Positions 19,801 through 27,113 of a stretch of DNA of 64,000 nucleotides are shown piece by piece; within the stretch, counting starts at the first letter, position 1, and every line of letters begins with the position of its first letter. The translations under genes were made by a program, and so were the position numbers. The notes under the pieces were generated by a model, which saw nothing but the letters and a program-made list of their open reading frames with translations, ran no database searches and was not told the DNA's origin. Origin of the DNA: CAYILR01 sp964364175 (lineage in GTDB: Bacteria > Bdellovibrionota > UBA1018); the NCBI GenBank assembly GCA_964364175.1, contig CAYILR010000001.1:1-64000 (forward strand), written 5' to 3'.

Positions 19801-20271
19801 AAAACAACCCGGGTCTTCGACGGATTCGTTTCGAAGGTAACCCAGGTTTTGCATTTGTGAAATCAGGGTTTCCCTGCTCCCCCAGTTTTTACCCATTTGA
19901 ATTTGAAAGGACCATTTTTTTATTAAAGCAGGAGGCAGAGTGGCCTGAAATGCTCCCTGAGGATCGGTAACCACAAAATTTAACGAGGACCGCTGTAAAG
20001 TAAGTTCATTCAGGACGGCAATGCGAGCATTCCGAGTCAGCAATGAGGGCTGAATTGCGGAAAAAAGATCAGAATCCCAAGAGGGGAAAAAAGCGATTTT
20101 TTTTCTATGCTCTGGGGCAATGAAAGTTTCTTGAAGTGTGACCAAATCAGAGACTAAAGACTCGGCAGCGGACGTAGTGGGACAAATGATGAGCCTAGGG
20201 TTTTGAGATTGCTCCATGCTGCGCATAAGAAAGTACGCGGCTGACGAAGCGGTAATGCCAGTGATACGCAC
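16897..20271 (-). CDS. mfd: Transcription-repair coupling factor Mfd
   Basis: DNA translocase that pushes stalled RNA polymerase off lesions and recruits UvrA. The N-terminal UvrB-like module, a CarD-type RNA-polymerase-interacting domain (DLIVHLKHGIGHYLGL) and the RecG-like translocase are all present. Helicase motifs include CGDVGFGKTEIA (I), DEEHRFG (II), LTATPIPRTLHMAL (III) and QIRGRVGRG (VI). Length is 1124 residues. The start is GTG 20271; no earlier in-frame start exists because of a TAA a few codons upstream, and the ITGITASSAAY motif at the very N-terminus supports this start. It heads a minus-strand run ending in uvrA, so two partners of one repair pathway flank the cluster. Confidence 0.95.
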   Translation of the reverse strand: MRITGITASSAAYFLMRSMEQSQNPRLIICPTTSAAESLVSDLVTLQETFIAPEHRKKIAFFPSWDSDLFSAIQPSLLTRNARIAVLNELTLQRSSLNFVVTDPQGAFQATLPPALIKKWSFQIQMGKNWGSRETLISQMQNLGYLRNESVEDPGCFSVRGDIVDLFPSGFEQPIRIQLFDELIERIRLFDIQTQKSKGDLTDPIWIGPAREVIINAETTPVLRAKIKQHADQLDIARPVRDPILEAIQSGHYPDHSEGWAPFAYAQPTSLLEYFNESSLIWFDESSVWDEWIDFYKSLQAHSQKKQSVGLILPAPQELYLVPEENQLTKKTQLYLDRIHTVDSKQEAVIAPLPATPPKSDKIAFWSDVFFNWGALGIQTVVFAPSSVQAERLKLLLKEQNTEFPLLKIATGSIQEGFVWESEKIAVLNESTVFGIKHTEKNKKNRSSAAKNWAGLKNLETLSINDLIVHLKHGIGHYLGLTRLNAGGVENDYLLIEYADHDKLYLPVYHLNAIQKYSGTAASVALDKLGGQSFSKAKEKAQEAAKKMAVDLLGLYAQRQAASGFKFSPHDSTFLEFSSKFPFEETPDQLSAIEDTLHDMTSGKIMDRLICGDVGFGKTEIAIRAAFKAIYDGKQVVVLVPTTILAIQHELSFKERLKDYPFSIESVSRFKPPKKQKEILARLAEGKVDLLIGTHRLLSKDVHFKNLGLMVIDEEHRFGVEHKEKLKALRANIPVLTLTATPIPRTLHMALSGLRDISTIQTPPINRLPIKTLVSRFDPEVIKNAISFELSRGGQVFFVHNRVDSIHSIAEEIRSLIPAVRLKIAHGQMNESELEKTMLSFYHREFDVLLCTTIIESGLDIPSANTIIINRADMLGLAQLYQIRGRVGRGQERGYAYLLIPSENSISELAKKRIEVLQRYVELGSGFQIASHDLEIRGGGNLLGPEQSGHVSAVGFDLFIELLDEAVHEAKKQPLEASHIEPEIKVPFSAYLPDTYVADIHHRLTLYRRLSSSTDLETAQEIEAELMDRFGPLPEVVTNLLWLIRIKILLKAENIQALSVGKGGLSLMLGATSTLNIDKIISFAASHPNEHQISPDSKWVVKTQTPDMKSLFFEIEKILALAKR

Positions 20272-20277
20272 TGTGTG

Positions 20278-20306
20278 AGATTAGCAAGCTTGACACAGAA
20301 TTTCAA
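20278..20306 (-). promoter_or_regulatory. Candidate promoter for the mfd-uvrA run
   Basis: On the minus strand, TTGAAA (20306-20301) and TAATCT (20283-20278) are 17 bases apart. The expected transcription start falls on or next to the GTG start codon of mfd at 20271, with no ribosome site visible, so the message could be leaderless. Match to sigma-70 consensus is only partial. Confidence 0.45.
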
Positions 20307-20318
20307 CTTAAGTACCGT
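20290..20318 (+). promoter_or_regulatory. Candidate promoter for the divergent complex I cluster
   Basis: TTGACA at 20290-20295 is followed after 17 bases by TACCGT at 20313-20318. The -35 is perfect and the -10 weak. It overlaps the opposing mfd promoter, so the two may compete. The first gene of the divergent complex I cluster starts 59 bases further on. Confidence 0.45.
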
Positions 20319-20376
20319 GGGGTTAGCTCACAAATGTGCGAACTAACTCCCACTTGAAAGGGAAATTCTTAAAGCT

Positions 20377-20796
20377 ATGTCCAGCGCCTACGCATATCAG
20401 ATTTGGCTGCTAACCGCAGTAGTAAGCATGGTTTTGCCTCTCAGTATTTTTTGTTTTTCTTTTTTTGTGAGGAGGAAAAAAAAGGCGCAAAATTTTCCTG
20501 CCACCAGCCTCTCTGAAAAAGCCCTTAAATTAAACCAATCCACTAGCCTTGTGGGCAAAAGGACCAATGTTCGTTTTTTTTCATCCGCACTGATTGCAGG
20601 AGTTTTGCTGGGAATGATTTTAATTCTTTTGCCCGTGGTGGGAGTGCTTGAATTAGCTTTGGAGGAGCGCCCCGTTGGAAGAACTGCGAGCATGACAGTT
20701 TTTGTAGTATTGTTGGCGCTGGTCGCGATTCTCTATTGTGTGAAGAAAAAAGATGTTTCATGGCTTCGTACATTTCGAACGGAGGAAAAGCCATGA
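20377..20796 (+). CDS. Divergent NuoA-like membrane protein, first gene of a second complex I cluster
   Basis: Protein of 139 residues with three predicted membrane helices arranged as in NuoA. Recognition is mostly by topology, position before a clear nuoB-like gene, and the echo NVRFFSSALIAGVLLG...KKDVSW of canonical RFSVRFYLVAILF...KGALEW. The invariant NuoA features present in the neighbouring canonical copy are missing: there is no ECG loop cysteine, and the FDVEAIFFFPWA helix with its Asp and Glu is replaced by hydrophobic residues. The long lysine-rich loop is also atypical. It overlaps the next gene by four bases (ATGA). On its own I would not have named it. Confidence 0.6.
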   Translation: MSSAYAYQIWLLTAVVSMVLPLSIFCFSFFVRRKKKAQNFPATSLSEKALKLNQSTSLVGKRTNVRFFSSALIAGVLLGMILILLPVVGVLELALEERPVGRTASMTVFVVLLALVAILYCVKKKDVSWLRTFRTEEKP

Positions 20797-21248
20797 GCGA
20801 TGCAATCAGTCGCGCGTTGGATTGGTTAGAGTCTCGCTCGATTTGGTATTTTCAAGCGGGGGGCGGCTGCTGCGCAAATGAGCTCTTGCAAGCGTTTAGC
20901 TCTAAGTATGATTTGGAGCGGTTTGGTTGCGTTCCTCAATCGAGCCCAGAGCAGGCAGACCTGTTGATTGTGAATGGAGTGGTAACGTACAAAGCAGCGC
21001 CTCACCTGAGAGCAGCTTATGATCGAATGCTTTCTCCCAAATATGTGATCGCTGTGGGTACGTGCGCGATTTCTGGGGGACTTTTTGGTCCTGAAGAAAG
21101 CTATTCAGCGGTGGCAGGAGCAGACCAAGTGATTCCTGTTGATGTATATGTAGCTGGGTGCCCCGCTCGCCCCGAAGCTCTCATGAATGGATTTATTAAA
21201 CTACAAGGAAAAATCAGTGGACAAGAGCGAAGTCATCTCAGTTATTAA
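20793..21248 (+). CDS. Divergent NuoB-like subunit with intact [4Fe-4S] ligands
   Basis: Homologue of NuoB (PSST), which holds cluster N2, the last iron-sulfur centre before quinone in complex I. All four ligand cysteines are present at about residues 26 and 27 (GGCC), 91 (GTCAISGG) and 123 (AGCPARPE). The fold-defining QADLLIVNGVV and VIPVDVYVAGC also remain. The stretch after the cysteine pair, SDYDMARFG in the canonical copy, is rewritten here as SKYDLERFG. A strong ribosome site GGAGG precedes ATG 20793. So this copy should still bind a cluster, unlike the membrane subunits of this operon, which have lost catalytic residues. Confidence 0.85.
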   Translation: MSDAISRALDWLESRSIWYFQAGGGCCANELLQAFSSKYDLERFGCVPQSSPEQADLLIVNGVVTYKAAPHLRAAYDRMLSPKYVIAVGTCAISGGLFGPEESYSAVAGADQVIPVDVYVAGCPARPEALMNGFIKLQGKISGQERSHLSY

Positions 21249-21726
21249 AGATGCGATTCCAGGGGCTTTGTTAAACGTAACTGCGTTTGGAAACTCTGGG
21301 CAAACGTGCTTATGGGTAGAAGCAAAGTCCATTCGAAAAGTAGCAGAAATTTTGAAGGCACACCCTAAAACACAAATGACCTGGTTAGAAAATATTTCTG
21401 CCATGGAAGTTGAGCAGAGTTTGGTTCTCAACTATTTTATTATGAATCATCCGGCTCAGTCTGCTGTTGTTTTAAGAGTGTCTTTGCTTCCAACTTCACC
21501 TGATGCGTGGGTGCAGATTGATTCTGTGACTCCAGTATGGAAGATGGCAGAATTTTTTGAACTCGAGAGTTCTCGTCTTTTCGGAATTAGGTTTAAGGGA
21601 TTGCGGGCTAGTAGCATTGATCCACTTCCCATAGATTGGGTGGGATTTCCGCTGAGAAAATCTTATGTCTATCCACAGGAATATTCGGGAATTACGCATG
21701 AAAGACGAAGGGCAGAAACCCGGTGA
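21217..21726 (+). CDS. Divergent NuoC-like (30-kDa) subunit
   Basis: Homologue of the NuoC 30-kDa peripheral-arm subunit, best seen in its C-terminal half: WKMAEFFELESSRLFGIRFKG mirrors the canonical WKAANWAEREVWDMFGIKFDG, and WVGFPLRKSY mirrors WEGHPLRKDY. The highly conserved EREVWDMFG is degraded to ELESSRLFG. I place the start at GTG 21217 (MDKSEVISVI), preceded by AAGGAA and overlapping the nuoB-like gene by 32 bases. The ten codons before it would lie deeper inside that gene. It has no cofactor of its own in canonical complex I and serves structurally. Confidence 0.75.
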   Translation: MDKSEVISVIKDAIPGALLNVTAFGNSGQTCLWVEAKSIRKVAEILKAHPKTQMTWLENISAMEVEQSLVLNYFIMNHPAQSAVVLRVSLLPTSPDAWVQIDSVTPVWKMAEFFELESSRLFGIRFKGLRASSIDPLPIDWVGFPLRKSYVYPQEYSGITHERRRAETR

Positions 21727-22883
21727 GCGATTTTTATAGCCACTTGGGTGAGGCAGAAGAAGATTTAAGAACAGATTGGGTAGAGTGGTCCTTGGGCCCT
21801 TATCATCCAGCGCTTCCAGGATTGTTGAGACTGAAGCTGACTTTAGATGGTGAGTTTGTTGTTAGAGCTCAAGTAGAAACCGGCTATGTACATCGAGGGT
21901 TGGAAAAAGCCATGGAGCTCCATTCGTGGCAATCCGCAATAGTTTATGCAAGTCGTATAGATCCAGAAAATGCAATCGCGGGAGAGCTCGCGGTATGTAT
22001 GGCAGTTGAGGAGATAGGAAAATTTCCAGTGCCTGACCGCGCCAAAGCAATTCGTTTGATCCTTGTTGAGCTTTCTAGGATTTCTTCACACCTTTTGTTT
22101 ATAGCAAAGATGGCGATCACGGTTGAGCTGAACACGGTGCTCCACTATGCTTTGCGTGATAGGGAGAAGGCCCTAGATCTTTTTGAGCTTCTGACTGGCG
22201 CAAGGTTTGCGCTCAATTATTTGCGATTCGGTGGGGTTGCAGCGGATATGACGGAAGGTTTCCTTGAGAGGGTGCTTGAGTTTTGTGAAACCATGAGAAG
22301 CCGTGTTACGGAATATAACGATCTGTTGTCATATCATCGAGTATTTATGCAGAGAACGGTGGGTGTGGGTGTGATTTCGGATGAGGCGGTTCATCAGTAT
22401 GGACTAACGGGTCCAAATGCGCGCGCGTCAGGGGTTTTGTTGGATTTGAGAAAAACAGCGATATCTCCAGAATATGCGGGTCTGGATTTTGAAATACCCA
22501 CAGGAAATACAACGAGTGAAAAAAAATTTGGTGGGGACGCATATGATCGTTTCTTGCTAAGAATGAAAGAATTGGTACAAAGCCTGAGAATTCTAAAACA
22601 ATCTGTTGAAGCAGTTCCGCAAGGACCCTATAGCGAACTCATTTGTGGGAGAGATTTTTCGTTAGCCAAAGGCGAGGCGTATTCAAGATTAGAGAGCCCT
22701 CGCGGGATTTTTGGTTGTTACATTTATTCGTCGGGTGGAAGCAGACCAGCGCGCGTGCAGTTTAGAACACCTTCGGCGCTAGTGGTTTCCGCTATTCCTG
22801 GACTGGTTTCAGGATTAAGGTTGGAAGATTTGGCGGTCTTCATGGCTAGCTTAGATTTTTCTATTGCGGAGGTTGATCGGTAG
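21723..22883 (+). CDS. Divergent NuoD-like (49-kDa) subunit lacking the quinone-binding His and Tyr
   Basis: Clear homologue of NuoD (386 residues): SLGPYHPALPGLLRLKL, TGYVHRGLEK, QRTVGVGVI and the C-terminal SLDFSIAEVDR all align with the family. In Thermus Nqo4 numbering, His38 and Tyr87 contact the quinone headgroup. Here both positions are proline (about residues 32 and 81), with the 49-residue spacing exactly kept; the canonical copy at 31660 has His39 and Tyr88. There are no CxxC pairs, so it is not a NiFe-hydrogenase large subunit either. Starts with GTG overlapping the upstream stop. It may bind a different acceptor or none. Confidence 0.85.
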   Translation: MSDFYSHLGEAEEDLRTDWVEWSLGPYHPALPGLLRLKLTLDGEFVVRAQVETGYVHRGLEKAMELHSWQSAIVYASRIDPENAIAGELAVCMAVEEIGKFPVPDRAKAIRLILVELSRISSHLLFIAKMAITVELNTVLHYALRDREKALDLFELLTGARFALNYLRFGGVAADMTEGFLERVLEFCETMRSRVTEYNDLLSYHRVFMQRTVGVGVISDEAVHQYGLTGPNARASGVLLDLRKTAISPEYAGLDFEIPTGNTTSEKKFGGDAYDRFLLRMKELVQSLRILKQSVEAVPQGPYSELICGRDFSLAKGEAYSRLESPRGIFGCYIYSSGGSRPARVQFRTPSALVVSAIPGLVSGLRLEDLAVFMASLDFSIAEVDR

Positions 22884-22884
22884 T

Positions 22885-23889
22885 ATGGTTATGGTGACGG
22901 TGAGAATACTGCTTCTTTTTGGGATTTTGATTCCATACGAAAAAATAATTTCGTATTTTGAGAGAAAGATAGAGGCGGATATGCAGGCCAGGGTAGGTCC
23001 GAGCTTAACAGGCAAGTTCGGATTACTGCAACCGTTGGCAGATTATGTAAAATTAATTCAAAAAAGTGGAAGAAAAATGTTGTCTGCCTCAGAGAAACGA
23101 TGGTTTTTTCTTCAGTTGATGAGTATGTTTTCTGGATTGGCGTTTATCCCGGTAGGCCCTGGTTTTCCTTTGGTAGATTCACAGCTCGCACTTTTTTTGC
23201 CAGTAATAGCGTTTTTTTCTTATGGAATCGCGGGAGTTTTTTTTGGAGTACAGGAGGAAGAGCTTGAAAAAACACTAATTGCCATGCGTCGTTCGGCTCA
23301 AATGGTAGTTGTAGTGGTACCAATTGTACTGATTTTACTTTCTGTAGGAATATTTTCAAAAGGCTTTAGCTGGTCAGTTATATTGCAAAAAAGCCCGCGT
23401 TTTTTTATTGACTGGAGGGTGTTTAGTAATCCAGTGCAGCTAGTTTCTTTTTTTATTTATTTTTTGGCGGGTTCTGCTTGGTTGTCTATGGACACCATGG
23501 GGTCTGATGGATCGAATATGGAGATTATGGGCGGCAGTTCATCCATGTTTGCTGGAGCAGAAAAAATATTATTTGATTTTTCAAGATTTTATTTAAAATT
23601 CGCCTGGGCAAGTTTAGCTTCGGCAATCTTTCTCGGCGGCTACCATCTTCCTCAAAGTATAGCAGATTTTTTAGAGCAATCTGCAGGGTCGTTTTTGGTT
23701 GATTTTGTGGAGTGGATTCATGCTTTGTTTAAGGTGGGGGTTATTTTACTTTTGGGTTCTTTGTTTACAAAAATAAGTCCACGGTACCGTGCAGACCAAG
23801 TTACCGATTTGGCTTGGAGAGTGTTAAGTCCGATGGGTTTGTTGTGTGTTTTAAGCGCGGTACTTTGGACGGCCGGAATGGATCATTAA
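22885..23889 (+). CDS. Divergent NuoH-like membrane subunit
   Basis: NuoH homologue of about 334 residues and eight membrane helices. Family traces are FERKIEADMQARVGPS and LLQPLADYVKLIQK near the N-terminus and SPRYRADQVTDLAWRVLSP near the C-terminus. The cytoplasmic loop that in canonical NuoH reads AETNRxPFDLxEGESE, and helps form the quinone chamber, is here AWLSMDTMGSDGSNMEIMGG. The acidic residues and arginine are lost, and only one of the glutamates may remain. I prefer ATG 22885, preceded by GGAGG, over TTG 22864. Operon order D-H-I is as in other nuo clusters. Confidence 0.8.
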   Translation: MVMVTVRILLLFGILIPYEKIISYFERKIEADMQARVGPSLTGKFGLLQPLADYVKLIQKSGRKMLSASEKRWFFLQLMSMFSGLAFIPVGPGFPLVDSQLALFLPVIAFFSYGIAGVFFGVQEEELEKTLIAMRRSAQMVVVVVPIVLILLSVGIFSKGFSWSVILQKSPRFFIDWRVFSNPVQLVSFFIYFLAGSAWLSMDTMGSDGSNMEIMGGSSSMFAGAEKILFDFSRFYLKFAWASLASAIFLGGYHLPQSIADFLEQSAGSFLVDFVEWIHALFKVGVILLLGSLFTKISPRYRADQVTDLAWRVLSPMGLLCVLSAVLWTAGMDH

Positions 23890-23891
23890 CT

Positions 23892-24422
23892 ATGGTGATC
23901 AAAACAATTCAGCACTACTTTCAGGGAATGCTGACAACGGTAGTGTCGATTTTGAGGGCGCTGTCAGTAGTTTTGCCGTATTTGTTGCGGCCTTTGTCTA
24001 CCGAGAGGCATAAGGAGGTGACTGAGAGATACCCCGACCCTGTTTCCTGTAAAACACCAGACGATTTGCCGCCCCGTTCAAGAGGGCTACTTTGGAATGA
24101 CATCGACAAATGCACTGGATGTGGTGAGTGTCAACTCGTGTGCCCTACTCGTTGCGTGTCTGTTGAAACAGAAATCAGTCCCAACCCGTCAAAAACATGG
24201 GTGTCGATTTTTGAAATAGACCACTCAAAGTGTGTTTTTTGTGGTCTGTGTGTGGAAGTGTGCATGCCTGTTTCTTTGGTACACACAAAAAAATATGAAC
24301 TTTCTGTTTTGGACAGTGCTCAGATGAAGAGTAGTTTTGGGAAAGGGCGATTGACGCCAGAGACACGAAGGAAACTGATGGAGCTAAGAAAAAACGAAAA
24401 TTCGTTTGAGGGGGCGATGTGA
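23892..24422 (+). CDS. Divergent NuoI-like ferredoxin subunit, both [4Fe-4S] sites intact
   Basis: NuoI homologue carrying two ferredoxin-type motifs, CTGCGECQLVCP and CVFCGLCVEVCM followed by P. These would bind the counterparts of clusters N6a and N6b that pass electrons towards NuoB. An N-terminal amphipathic segment (VSILRALSVVLPYLLRPLS) is as usual for this subunit. ATG 23892 starts just after the NuoH-like stop. With the NuoB-like copy, this operon keeps ligands for three [4Fe-4S] clusters, while the genes for the NADH module (E, F, G) are missing, so another donor or shared E/F/G would be needed. Confidence 0.88.
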   Translation: MVIKTIQHYFQGMLTTVVSILRALSVVLPYLLRPLSTERHKEVTERYPDPVSCKTPDDLPPRSRGLLWNDIDKCTGCGECQLVCPTRCVSVETEISPNPSKTWVSIFEIDHSKCVFCGLCVEVCMPVSLVHTKKYELSVLDSAQMKSSFGKGRLTPETRRKLMELRKNENSFEGAM

Positions 24423-24910
24423 TGACTCGGGAATTACTGCTGGTGTTGATTCAGGGCGCATCTCTTTTTGCTGCACTTGCGACGCAGAGAAAAAGAATCG
24501 CGCTTTTGCTTTGGGTAGCTGGAATCCTTCAGGGTGTTTTGTTTTTGGTGTCCGGATCAGAGGTCCTAGCGGTGTTACAGTGGTTGCAGGCATCTTTTTT
24601 TGGTTTTTTAACTTTGATTTATTTGACAGTTTTGGGTGGAGGAAGCGAGCTACCTCAGTTTGAGTTGAAGCGGGTGTTTGGCCCTGTTTTGTTGAGTATT
24701 GGGTTTGGAGGTGTTTTGTGGGAGGGTTTGGCGGCAACTTCGTTACAAATTCAAACGATTGTAGAGGAGAATCAACTGACACGTATGAATGAAGTCGGAA
24801 AAGCCTTGGTGATGAAACATTTTTTGCTGATTCCGGTTTTGGCAGTGTTTTCTTTGGTGGCCGTAGTTGGGATTGGGCAGATGACTCGCCCAGAAACGAA
24901 GCGGATATGA
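24422..24910 (+). CDS. Divergent NuoJ-like membrane subunit
   Basis: Hydrophobic protein of 162 residues with about five membrane helices, in the nuoJ position. The best local match to NuoJ is the third helix: canonical VYAGAIMVLFVFVIMLL appears as WLQASFFGFLTLIYLTVL. The conserved Tyr and Gly of the YAGA bend, which forms the pi-bulge involved in coupling, are thus replaced. Start ATG 24422 overlaps the nuoI-like stop. Without its neighbours I would call this only a hypothetical membrane protein. Confidence 0.6.
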   Translation: MTRELLLVLIQGASLFAALATQRKRIALLLWVAGILQGVLFLVSGSEVLAVLQWLQASFFGFLTLIYLTVLGGGSELPQFELKRVFGPVLLSIGFGGVLWEGLAATSLQIQTIVEENQLTRMNEVGKALVMKHFLLIPVLAVFSLVAVVGIGQMTRPETKRI

Positions 24911-25188
24911 TGATCGTAAGCATTACGGTTTTGGCTTCTGCGGGATTGTTTTGCTGTTTGTGGAGAAGAAGTTTAATAGGTTTTTTGCTCGGGGCTTATT
25001 TGTTTTCTCTCAGCGCAACACAACTAGTTTTTTTTCTTCCCGCTGAGGAGAGATCCTCTAGTCAGGTGTGCGCGATTATTATTGTATTGGGGAGCATGCC
25101 TATTTTGTTTTCGGGAATGGCGTTGGCAGTTCGCGTATTTTACAGACAGAAAAATATCAGTACTAAAGAATATCAGATTCAAAACTAA
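24907..25188 (+). CDS. Divergent NuoK-like membrane subunit without channel glutamates
   Basis: Three-helix protein of 93 residues, NuoK length and topology. The RRNILIVLMCIELMLNAVNL segment of the canonical copy corresponds to RRSLIGFLLGAYLFSLSATQL. The glutamate of IELM, part of the proton path in complex I, is thus tyrosine, and the second glutamate (AAAES in the canonical copy) is replaced by a hydrophobic residue or proline in SMPILFSG. The tail is basic (YRQKNISTK). Overlaps nuoJ-like by four bases. Confidence 0.7.
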   Translation: MMIVSITVLASAGLFCCLWRRSLIGFLLGAYLFSLSATQLVFFLPAEERSSSQVCAIIIVLGSMPILFSGMALAVRVFYRQKNISTKEYQIQN

Positions 25189-25214
25189 AGGGGTTACCCG
25201 GAGGAGAGTGGTCA

Positions 25215-27113
25215 GTGGAAGCAGTCTTTAATCCAAAAACGCCCTTGGTTCTAACTGCTGTAGCTATCGTGCTGCCAATGATTACAGCTGTTTTTTTCGC
25301 GCTATTGCAAGGAGTGAGAAAAAAACCAGCAGTCGTTCACACGGCTACTGTGATCACGCTTTCTTTGCAGTTTGTAGCCGCATTTCTGGCTTTGATTCCC
25401 TTTCATGACAGCACAGAAGTTTTACAAACAACGGTGTCCGCTTGGTTTAATTCAACAGAACCAGAGATTAAACTTTTATTAGGGCTTCACACAGATGTTG
25501 CGTGGGTGTTGATGGTTCTGCTGGGCATCCTTCTGACCATAGTGGTTTTGTATTTGCCAGAAAAAGAAGGGAAAAAAGAGGAATTTTCTAGTTGGGGAGC
25601 TGTTTCACTCTTATTGACTTCGTCAGCCCTTGCGTTGGTGCTTTCTTCAGCAACGCTTTGGGTGATTTTAATTGCATGTTTTATTTCTTTTGTGTCGAAT
25701 TTTTTGCTGATTGCTACAGAATTTGAATCACACGAAGTGCAAACTATTATTAAAAAAAACATGCTGATTCAGATCAGCGGATTTTTATTGTTTTTTTTAG
25801 GTGTTATACCGTCTAGTGCGCGAGGGAATCATTGGTTGCTGGCAGCTCAGCAGGATACAAACCAAATGTCGAGCATGTCTGGTTTGTTGATTTGGCTTGG
25901 GTTTATAGCACAATTGATCGCGTTATTGGGTTTGCCTAGTTTTTTTGAGAAAAAAGGCCGAACAAAAATTCAAATTGCCTACGTCGCACTTCCTACATTG
26001 ATTATTTATTCAGCAATCTGGAGGAGTTCAAATTACTGGAGCTCTTTGGCAGGACTGGAAAACGGGTTGGGTGCTTTGTTGTTGATGACGGTAGTCTTAG
26101 CCATCTTGCTGAGATGGCGAAGCCATAGTTGGATCATCACTTGGTTTGTTTCGTTTTTTCTAGTAGCTTCTTATGTCAGTATTTTTTCAGCACAAACAGG
26201 GATGTACTTTGCTTTAAGTGCGGTATTTGGCAGTTTTTCTTATTTGTTTTTATCTTATTTGCAATTTTCTCAGAAAACAAAATGGATTTGGGCATTGTTG
26301 GCATGGCTTGCGACGGGAGGACCGCTGGGGTTGCTGTGGAGTGCTTTAATGCGAACAGCAGCTCAAATCAGTTCAGGTGGAGGTGATTTAATCCGTTACC
26401 TATTTACCGAAAGCGCAGTTTTTTTGTTGTCCACCCTGTTTCTGTCAAAACTGATTCAGTTCATTGTGAGAGATAAAAAACTCCAGGCATCGCAATATCC
26501 GGTTTATTTTTCTATCGTCTCAATCCCACTGATGTTTGTGTTTTCGTGGACTGGAACCTTGTTGGGAAAGGTTCCAAAAGAGCTGGATGTTGAACCGCTG
26601 TTTTCTTCATGGTTGACCCCCGGGGGAAGATATTCAGTAATTCCTGAAGAAACAACTCTTGCTAACCAACTGGGTTGGGTTTTCGCAGTTCACCCGGCCT
26701 TATTTTTATTATCCTTTTTGCTAGCGTATTGGATAGCGGGGGCCGGAGCTGAGCGTACTGAACAGATGACTCAATGGTTTCAAGGGCAAAAGAGGAGATT
26801 GGATTTTTTGAATCAATACGGAAGTGCAATGGAGATGTTTTTTTCAAAATTGACACGAGCCGTTGATATTATTTTTTGGAGAGTGGTTTTGCCAAAAGCA
26901 GCGATGGCGAGTTCACGTTTTTTATCAAGACAAAGTGTAAAGCTGACAGATTTTATGCAAAAAAATGTGATGCAGTTTGCCAGAAACTCGGTTGTATTGC
27001 CAGGCAAGGTGCTTCAGTTGGTCCAAAACGGTGACATACATTGGTATGCATCCATTACAGTTTTGGCGACGGTTGTTTTATTCTACAAATTTTTGAAGGG
27101 AGCTCCGCTTTGA
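25215..27113 (+). CDS. Divergent NuoL-like antiporter subunit without charged channel residues
   Basis: Protein of 632 residues with NuoL-like size and layout: many membrane helices, a long C-terminal lateral helix (LTRAVDIIFWRVVLPKAAMA to LPGKVLQL) and a final anchor after VQNGDIHWYASITVL, paralleling VQTGSIQVYALVLLL of the canonical copy. Residues that pump protons in NuoL are missing: canonical FMGWEGVGLCSYLLIG becomes ILIACFISFVSNFLLIA (Glu to Ala), and CTGKSAQIPL becomes FIAQLIALLG (Lys to Gln). The conserved WLPDAM and HAATMV motifs are unrecognisable. GTG 25215 has a strong GGAGGAG site. Intact ORF, so not an obvious pseudogene. Confidence 0.75.
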   Translation: MEAVFNPKTPLVLTAVAIVLPMITAVFFALLQGVRKKPAVVHTATVITLSLQFVAAFLALIPFHDSTEVLQTTVSAWFNSTEPEIKLLLGLHTDVAWVLMVLLGILLTIVVLYLPEKEGKKEEFSSWGAVSLLLTSSALALVLSSATLWVILIACFISFVSNFLLIATEFESHEVQTIIKKNMLIQISGFLLFFLGVIPSSARGNHWLLAAQQDTNQMSSMSGLLIWLGFIAQLIALLGLPSFFEKKGRTKIQIAYVALPTLIIYSAIWRSSNYWSSLAGLENGLGALLLMTVVLAILLRWRSHSWIITWFVSFFLVASYVSIFSAQTGMYFALSAVFGSFSYLFLSYLQFSQKTKWIWALLAWLATGGPLGLLWSALMRTAAQISSGGGDLIRYLFTESAVFLLSTLFLSKLIQFIVRDKKLQASQYPVYFSIVSIPLMFVFSWTGTLLGKVPKELDVEPLFSSWLTPGGRYSVIPEETTLANQLGWVFAVHPALFLLSFLLAYWIAGAGAERTEQMTQWFQGQKRRLDFLNQYGSAMEMFFSKLTRAVDIIFWRVVLPKAAMASSRFLSRQSVKLTDFMQKNVMQFARNSVVLPGKVLQLVQNGDIHWYASITVLATVVLFYKFLKGAPL

